NCBI GenBank assembly: GCA_002083525.1
Contig: LWDM01000074.1
Location: 1 to 8,792, forward strand
Length of the DNA stretch: 8,792 bases
Reading direction: 5' to 3'
Source: Proteobacteria bacterium SG_bin9
GTDB lineage: Bacteria > Pseudomonadota > Alphaproteobacteria > Rhizobiales > Xanthobacteraceae
Shown piece by piece: positions 4,909 to 8,792 of the stretch. The position numbers were made by a program, and so were the translations under genes. The notes under the pieces are model-generated. The model was not told where the DNA came from, did no database searches, and was given only the letters and a program-made list of their open reading frames with translations. Position 1 is the stretch's first letter. Each line of letters begins with the position of its first letter.

Positions 4909-5882
4909 TTGATCTTTACGTCCGCGGCCTTGATCACGTCGGCCCAGAGCTTGATCTCGGCATCGATGCGCGCACGCAACTCCGCGGGCGAGGAGGGCGC
5001 GGCGTCGATCAGCTGAAGCTTCAGCTTCTCACGCACGTCGGTCTTGCCGAGAATCTCGCGCACGTCCGCGTTGATCCTGTCGATGATCGGCCGTGGCGTG
5101 CCGGCCGGTGCGATCAGCGCGTTCCACGCATCGGATTCGACGTCGATGCCGCTTTCCTTCAGCGTCGGCACGTCGGGCAGATGCGGCGAGCGCTTCGCGG
5201 TCGAAACGGCGAGGATTTTCACCGCGCCGGTCGCGAGCTGCGGTGTGACGGAAATCGCAGGCAGGCAGGCCGCCTGCACGTCGCCGCGGATCACGGCGGT
5301 GACCGCCTGCGGCGAGCCGCCGTAGGGGATATGGACGAGCTTGGTGCCGGCGCGCTGCGCGATCGCTTCCATGGTCAGATGCGACAGCGAGCCAACGCCG
5401 ATCGAGCCGAACGCCACTTTCGCCGGATCGCGCTTCACCAGAGCGACAAACTCGGCAACCGAATTGACGCCAAGGCTCGACGGCACCACCAGCACGCTTG
5501 GCAGCGTGGTCAGCATCGAGACCGGTGCAATATCCTTGGCCGGATCGTACGGCAGCTTGGCGAACAGCAGCGTGTTGATCGCGAGCGGACCGCCGAGCGA
5601 AATGCCGATGGTCGTACCGTCCGGCTCCGCCTTGGCAACCGCGTCGGTTCCGGTGTTGCCGCCGGCGCCAGTGCGGTTCTCGACGATGACGTTGATGCCG
5701 GGATGTTTTGCCTGCAGGTTTTCCGCGAGAATTCGGCCGACAATGTCCGGCGTCGAACCCGGAGCGTACGGCACGATCAGCCGAACCGGCTTGGTCGGCC
5801 AATCCTGTGCGGCGGCAGGTGCACTCGCAGTGAATACAAGTGCGGCGGCAAGTACGAAAAAGCGTGTCATCGACTCGTTCAT
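4905..5882 (-). CDS. Bug/TctC-type periplasmic solute-binding protein, 325 aa
   Basis: This is a periplasmic receptor of the Bug family, which captures carboxylates and other small polar organics, classically for tripartite tricarboxylate transporters (TTT). Residues 1-25 are a signal peptide with an APAAA cleavage site before QDWPTKPVRLIVPYAPG. Family motifs follow: PGSTPDIVGRILAENL (41-56), VENRTGAGGNTGTDAVAKA (67-85), PDGTTIG (88-94), HIPYGGSPQA (184-193), LPDVPTLKESG (235-245), and then APAGTPRPIIDRIN near the end. Length is normal. Start choice: ATG with complement 5880-5882 (MNESMTRFF) or the internal ATG at 5868-5870 (MTRFF). Neither has a good Shine-Dalgarno, and the signal peptide works from both. 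No TctA/TctB membrane genes are nearby, so it is an orphan receptor; the ligand cannot be told. Its stop codon is shared in one CTAG with the convergent TPR gene. Confidence 0.92.
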   Translation of the reverse strand: MNESMTRFFVLAAALVFTASAPAAAQDWPTKPVRLIVPYAPGSTPDIVGRILAENLQAKHPGINVIVENRTGAGGNTGTDAVAKAEPDGTTIGISLGGPLAINTLLFAKLPYDPAKDIAPVSMLTTLPSVLVVPSSLGVNSVAEFVALVKRDPAKVAFGSIGVGSLSHLTMEAIAQRAGTKLVHIPYGGSPQAVTAVIRGDVQAACLPAISVTPQLATGAVKILAVSTAKRSPHLPDVPTLKESGIDVESDAWNALIAPAGTPRPIIDRINADVREILGKTDVREKLKLQLIDAAPSSPAELRARIDAEIKLWADVIKAADVKIN

Positions 5883-5897
5883 AGAGGTTGTGCCGCC

Positions 5898-5913
5898 ATG
5901 GGCCAATGCCCAT
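5898..5913. repeat. 6-bp inverted repeat upstream of the Bug gene
   Basis: ATGGGC (5898-5903) and GCCCAT (5908-5913) are perfect complements around CAAT, about 15 bases before the preferred start of the minus-strand Bug gene. It could be an operator half-site pair or a leader hairpin in front of a gene with no clear Shine-Dalgarno. It is short enough to be chance, and nothing else supports a regulator here. Confidence 0.25.
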
Positions 5914-6048
5914 TTGAGGGACCGCAGACGGCCAAGCGGACGCGGCATTGCGCGCTGCACCCTGTGATGATACGGGGCAACCTGGTTGTCTGAAGAGGAC
6001 ACATCGCGGCGTGCCGGGACGTCAATTGGGCCGCGGGTGGGGGCAAGG

Positions 6049-6633
6049 ATGGGCTTGGCGCTGATGGTGCTGGGGCTGGCGCTGTTTTTCAGCGCCCACG
6101 TGTTCACGACGATGCGCGAGGCGCGTGCTTCGGCCATCGCAACGCTGGGCGAGCCCGGCTACAAACTGATCTACACGGCCGTGTCGCTGGCAGGCCTCGC
6201 GCTGATCGCCTGGGGCTTCTCGCACTATCGCGCCAGCGGCTGGATCAACATCTGGTATCCGCCGGTTGCATTCAAGCATCTCACCACCGCGCTGATGCTG
6301 CCGGCCGCGATCATGATCGTGTCCTCCTATATTCGCGGCCGCATCTACACGACGCTGAAGCATCCGATGCTTGCGGCCGTGAAACTGTGGGCGGTCGCGC
6401 ATCTGCTCGCCAATGGCGATCTCGGCTCGATCATCCTGTTCGGCTCGTTCCTGGCGTGGGCGGTGTTCGACCGCATCTCGCTGAAACATCGCGGTGATGC
6501 GGGCGGGCCGTCGATTCCGGTCGGCGGCTTGCAGAACGACCTGATTGCGGTGTCCGTCGGCGTCGTCGTCTATCTCGCGCTCGCCTTTGCGTTCCATCCT
6601 GTCGTGATCGGCGTGCCGGTCTTCGGAGCCTAA
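6049..6633 (+). CDS. NnrU-family integral membrane protein, 194 aa
   Basis: NnrU proteins are polytopic inner-membrane proteins first linked to nitric-oxide metabolism in denitrifying alphaproteobacteria. They are related to the methyltransferase-like isoprenylcysteine/NnrU membrane fold, and their reaction is uncertain. About five or six hydrophobic segments are visible, at roughly residues 2-19, 40-57, 76-93, 107-121, 125-142 and 163-183. Family hallmarks are FFSAHVF (13-19, with H17), then LKHPMLAAVKLWAVAHLLANGD (103-124), which includes the conserved HP, W-A-HLLANGD block, and FGSFLAWAVFDR. I chose ATG 6049 because it begins the first membrane helix and has GGGGG about five bases upstream. 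An in-frame TTG at 5986 would prepend 21 polar residues and is unlikely. The stop TAA is followed after one base by the panB ATG, so the two genes are co-transcribed and probably translationally coupled. No nir/nor gene is in view, so a role in denitrification should not be assumed. Confidence 0.9.
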   Translation: MGLALMVLGLALFFSAHVFTTMREARASAIATLGEPGYKLIYTAVSLAGLALIAWGFSHYRASGWINIWYPPVAFKHLTTALMLPAAIMIVSSYIRGRIYTTLKHPMLAAVKLWAVAHLLANGDLGSIILFGSFLAWAVFDRISLKHRGDAGGPSIPVGGLQNDLIAVSVGVVVYLALAFAFHPVVIGVPVFGA

Positions 6634-6634
6634 G

Positions 6635-7483
6635 ATGTCCGTTCAATCCAAGATCAAGCGCAAGAGCGCGCCCGACATTCTCGCCCGCAAGGGCGGCGAT
6701 CCGATCGTGATGCTGACCTCGTATCACGCGCATACCGCGTCGCTGGTCGACCGCTACTGCGATGTCATTCTCGTCGGCGACTCGCTCGGCAACGTGATGC
6801 ACGGCTTCGAGACCACGGTGCCGGTGACGCTCGACATGATGATCCTGCAGGGGCACGCAGTGATGCGCGGCTCGCAGCAGGCGCTGGTGGTGGTCGACAT
6901 GCCGTTCGGCTCCTACGAGGAATCGAAGGAGCAGGCATTCCGCTCGGCGGTGCGTATCCTGAAGGAGACGCACTGTGGCGCCGTGAAGCTGGAGGGCGGC
7001 GCGCGCATGGCGGAGACGATCGAGTTTCTGACCCAGCGCGGCATTCCGGTGATGGGTCACATCGGGCTCACGCCGCAGTCGATCAACACGCTCGGCAGTT
7101 TCAAGTCGCAGGGCAAGGAAGAGGCGGCGCAGCTCGCGCGCGGCGAGAACGTCAGCGGCCCGATCCAGGACGATGCGCGCGCGGTCGCGCAGGCGGGTGC
7201 TTTCTCGGTTGTGGTCGAGGCGGTGGCCGAGCCGCTGGCGCGGCGCATTACCGAGATCATCCCGATCCCGACCATCGGCATCGGCGCGAGCAATGCCTGT
7301 GACGGGCAGGTGCTGGTGCTGGAAGACATGCTCGGGCTGTCGCCATGGGTGCCGAAATTCGTGAAGCGCTATGGCGAGTTGGGACCCGGCATCGAGAAGG
7401 CGATCCAGGATTACGCCAATGAGGTGCGCTCGCGGGCGTTTCCGGGGCCGGAGCATGTCTACGGGATCAAGCCGAAGGGCTGA
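6635..7483 (+). CDS. panB: 3-methyl-2-oxobutanoate hydroxymethyltransferase (ketopantoate hydroxymethyltransferase)
   Basis: PanB transfers a hydroxymethyl group from 5,10-methylene-tetrahydrofolate to 2-oxoisovalerate to form ketopantoate, the first committed step of pantothenate and CoA synthesis, in the cytoplasm. The 282-residue protein is a complete TIM barrel. Metal ligands are visible as D49 in LVGDSLGNV and D88 in VVDMPFGSY, with E120 in AVKLEGG. The catalytic glutamate is E195 in SVVVEAVAEP, and IPTIGIGASNACDGQVLV (211-228) is the family signature. GHIGLTPQS is also typical. Between FKSQG (156-160) and DDARAVAQAGA (179-189) the loop is several residues longer than I recall for E. coli PanB, partly explaining 282 against about 264 residues. 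GGAG at 6625-6628 is six bases before the ATG and lies inside the end of the NnrU gene. panC is not adjacent in this window. Confidence 0.97.
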   Translation: MSVQSKIKRKSAPDILARKGGDPIVMLTSYHAHTASLVDRYCDVILVGDSLGNVMHGFETTVPVTLDMMILQGHAVMRGSQQALVVVDMPFGSYEESKEQAFRSAVRILKETHCGAVKLEGGARMAETIEFLTQRGIPVMGHIGLTPQSINTLGSFKSQGKEEAAQLARGENVSGPIQDDARAVAQAGAFSVVVEAVAEPLARRITEIIPIPTIGIGASNACDGQVLVLEDMLGLSPWVPKFVKRYGELGPGIEKAIQDYANEVRSRAFPGPEHVYGIKPKG

Positions 7484-7530
7484 TCGGACCGCCAAACACT
7501 GCCCGGTTAACCTATTGAGCAAGCCTCACT

Positions 7531-7559
7531 TTGCCTTGCGGCTGCCACACCGCTAGGCT
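7531..7559 (+). promoter_or_regulatory. Weak candidate promoter before the YfgM-like operon
   Basis: TTGCCT (7531-7536) and TAGGCT (7554-7559) are 17 bases apart and match the sigma-70 consensus hexamers at four and three of six positions. This would start transcription near 7566. The match is poor by itself. It is listed because the 154-base gap after panB is the obvious place for a promoter of the downstream envelope genes. Confidence 0.2.
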
Positions 7560-7618
7560 ATCGCCTCTCATCCGGGGATCGCGAAAATCGGCTGATCGGG
7601 ATAGCCTGTTGCCAGGCT
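7555..7618 (+). promoter_or_regulatory. Mutually exclusive inverted repeats in the leader of the YfgM-like operon
   Basis: AGGCTATC (7555-7562) is the exact complement of GATAGCCT (7600-7607). AGCCTG (7603-7608) is also the exact complement of CAGGCT (7613-7618), with loop TTGC. The segment 7603-7607 can pair only one way at a time. The second hairpin ends six bases before the GGGG (7624-7627) that would serve the GTG start at 7638. This could be an attenuator-like or translational switch. It depends on transcription starting upstream of 7555, which is unproven. Confidence 0.3.
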
Positions 7619-7637
7619 GCGATGGGGTTTGACCTAA

Positions 7638-8291
7638 GTGTCTGAATTATTTGACGAAGTTGATGAGGAAGTCCGCCGGGAACAGCTCAAGAAGCTGTGG
7701 GAGCGCTATTCCTTCGTCATTATCGGCGCCATCGTCCTGATCATCGGCGGCGTCGCGGCGTTCCGTGGCTACCAGTATCTCGAGACCAAGAAGGCCCAGG
7801 AGGCGGGTGCCGCGTTCGAGGCCGCCTCGACGCTGTCCGACGACAACAAGTCCGCCGAGGCCGAAGCCGCGTTCAACAAGATCGCCGCGGAAGCGCCCGC
7901 CGGATACCGCACCCTGGCCAAGCTGCGCGCGGCCGCCGAAGCCGCCAAGCGTGACAGCGCCGCCGCCGTGAAGATCTACGATGATATCGCCAACGATTCC
8001 TCGGTCGCCGTTGCGGAGCAGGATCTCGCCAAGCTGCGCGCCGCCGGTTTGTTGATGGAATCCTCATCCTTTGCCGACATGCTCAAGCGCCTCGAGCCGG
8101 TCGCGGCCGCAGGACGCACCTATCGCCATACGGCGCGCGAACTGCTGGCGCTGTCGGCCTGGCGCAACAACGATATGGCGGCGGCACGTCAGTGGCTCGA
8201 TGCCATCTCCGCCGACGCACAGACTCCGCCGAGCCTGCGCAACCGCGCCGAAGCCTTACAGGCGCTGCTGCCGCCGGCAGCGAAGAGTTGA
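7638..8291 (+). CDS. YfgM-like membrane-anchored TPR protein (TPR_21 family), 217 aa
   Basis: This is the alphaproteobacterial counterpart of YfgM, a single-span inner-membrane protein that in E. coli associates with the SecYEG translocon and periplasmic chaperones. Layout: a charged cytoplasmic N-terminus (SELFDEVDEEVRREQLKKLWERY, residues 2-24), one membrane helix (FVIIGAIVLIIGGVAAF, about 26-42), then a periplasmic TPR-like all-helical domain rich in Ala. The last includes AAFEAASTLS, AEAAFNKIAAEAPAGYRTLA, ALLMES-type helices and WRNNDMAAARQWLDAI. The N-terminal D-E-V-x-E-E-x-R-x-E-Q-L-K-x-x-W-x-R-Y pattern is typical of the family. The start is GTG at 7638, with GGGG (7624-7627) ten bases upstream; no better start exists, and the conserved N-terminus begins right there. 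It is followed after 16 bases by a lipoprotein gene on the same strand, so an envelope-assembly operon is likely. Confidence 0.88.
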   Translation: MSELFDEVDEEVRREQLKKLWERYSFVIIGAIVLIIGGVAAFRGYQYLETKKAQEAGAAFEAASTLSDDNKSAEAEAAFNKIAAEAPAGYRTLAKLRAAAEAAKRDSAAAVKIYDDIANDSSVAVAEQDLAKLRAAGLLMESSSFADMLKRLEPVAAAGRTYRHTARELLALSAWRNNDMAAARQWLDAISADAQTPPSLRNRAEALQALLPPAAKS

Positions 8292-8307
8292 GAGTTTTGA
8301 GGGACGC

Positions 8308-8792
8308 GTGACGCAGACAACCACCATCGGCCGTTCGCGGCGTCTGATCGTCGCAACCGTGCTTGTTGCCATGTCGGCCGTGCTGTCCGGCTGCGGCAGC
8401 ATGAGCGGCTTGAGCAACTTCGAACCGGGCGACCTGTTCGACTTCCTCGACACCAAGAAAAAGCTTCCGGGCGAGCGCAAGGCCGTGTTCCCCGAAGGCG
8501 TGCCGGGCCTCGAGCAAGGCGTGCCGAGAGATCTCTACAGGGGCGCTCGCGCTTCCGCCGTGGCCGAGCCGCCGCCGCCGCCCGTCGTCGCCGAGCCGCC
8601 ACCGCGGCAGCAGCGTCGCGTTGCGTCACGTCCGCAGCGCCAGCAGCCGGTGCAACAGGAGCCGACCGACGGCGAGGCCGCGGCCGCCGAGGAGGGTGTC
8701 TCCGCAGCACCGCCCGCGCCACCGCCGCCGCGCCGCCGCTCCACCCAGCGCCAGCAGCCGCAAGAGCAGCCTGTCCAGCAGTCGGACGCGCC
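8308..8792 (+). CDS. Proline/glutamine-rich lipoprotein, 3' end outside window
   Basis: The frame is open from GTG 8308 to the window end, giving 161 residues plus a partial codon. GAGGGA at 8299-8304 is an excellent Shine-Dalgarno. Residues 1-28 are a lipoprotein signal peptide (SRRLIVATVLVAMSAVLSG), with lipobox LSGC and lipidated C29. Residue +2 is Gly, so outer-membrane sorting is expected. A conserved-looking segment follows (NFEPGDLFDFLDTKKKLPGE at 37-56, then KAVFPEGVPGLEQGVPRDLY at 58-77). Beyond residue 80 the chain is disordered and low-complexity: P88-P92, P97-P99, P135-P141 and Q/R-rich blocks. In related genomes I recall YfgM-like, then a lipoprotein or BamB, then der (GTPase). 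Here the lipoprotein is not a BamB beta-propeller as far as seen. Location is well supported; function is unknown. Confidence 0.8.
   Translation, partial: MTQTTTIGRSRRLIVATVLVAMSAVLSGCGSMSGLSNFEPGDLFDFLDTKKKLPGERKAVFPEGVPGLEQGVPRDLYRGARASAVAEPPPPPVVAEPPPRQQRRVASRPQRQQPVQQEPTDGEAAAAEEGVSAAPPAPPPPRRRSTQRQQPQEQPVQQSDA

Noticed and set aside
4809..5993. Plus-strand open frame of 394 codons opposite the Bug gene
   Set aside because: It is Arg/Gly/His-rich shadow sequence; the minus strand carries all Bug family motifs.
5883..6137. N-terminal extension of the Bug protein to an upstream start
   Set aside because: It would place 85 polar residues before a perfect signal peptide and would overlap the divergent NnrU gene start, so the start at about 5882 or 5870 is preferred.
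6431..7522. Long minus-strand open frame (363 codons) opposite panB
   Set aside because: It is a shadow of panB caused by GC-rich third positions. The translation is Arg/His-rich with no recognisable domain, while panB on the plus strand is certain.
8189..8744. Several minus-strand open frames over the lipoprotein gene
   Set aside because: They are low-complexity Arg/Ala/Gly translations produced by the reverse of the Pro/Gln/Ala-rich coding strand. The plus-strand frame has a strong Shine-Dalgarno and a lipobox.
8541..8792. CCG/CCGCC-rich stretch as a DNA repeat array
   Set aside because: The repetition follows the codons of proline and glutamine runs in the lipoprotein and has no fixed DNA period.

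Overview
This is GC-rich chromosomal DNA, at a rough visual estimate in the low to mid 60s percent G+C. It looks like an alphaproteobacterium of the Rhizobiales, most likely the Bradyrhizobium / Rhodopseudomonas / Afipia group. That assignment rests on the style and combination of the genes (RF3, NnrU next to PanB, a TPR_21/YfgM-like protein before a lipoprotein, a lone Bug-type binding protein, a TTC38-type TPR protein). No rRNA or marker gene is present to confirm it. I see no insertion sequence, phage gene, tRNA, rRNA or CRISPR array.

Layout. (1) 1-1766, plus strand: the C-terminal part of peptide chain release factor 3, an unrecognised 118-residue cytoplasmic protein, and a cysteine-rich exported protein with a TonB/TolA-C-like tail. 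The ribosome binding site of that last gene lies inside a strong predicted RNA hairpin. (2) 1767-2009: a 243-base gap between convergent genes, packed with five separate inverted repeats and no gene. (3) 2010-3450, minus strand: a small cysteine-rich lipoprotein, an exported protein of unknown function and an SRPBCC (START-like) protein. (4) 3592-4908, plus: a TTC38-family TPR protein. It converges on a minus-strand Bug/TctC-type periplasmic binding protein (4905 to about 5882), and the two stop codons share one CTAG. (5) 6049-7483, plus: an NnrU-family membrane protein followed one base later by panB (first committed step of pantothenate/CoA synthesis), clearly co-transcribed. (6) 7638 to the end, plus: a YfgM-like, membrane-anchored TPR protein (envelope biogenesis) and then a proline/glutamine-rich outer-membrane lipoprotein cut by the window end. 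The two are probably one envelope operon with a structured 154-base leader.

How the genes work together. Most of the window is housekeeping: translation termination, CoA precursor synthesis and envelope biogenesis. Small exported proteins of unknown function are interspersed. I do not see a defence system, biosynthetic cluster or mobile island. The points most worth a second look are the SD-sequestering hairpin at 1145-1180, the inverted-repeat cluster at 1780-1961, the twin-CX3C lipoprotein at 2010-2240, the leader of the YfgM-like operon, and the proline-rich lipoprotein at the right end.
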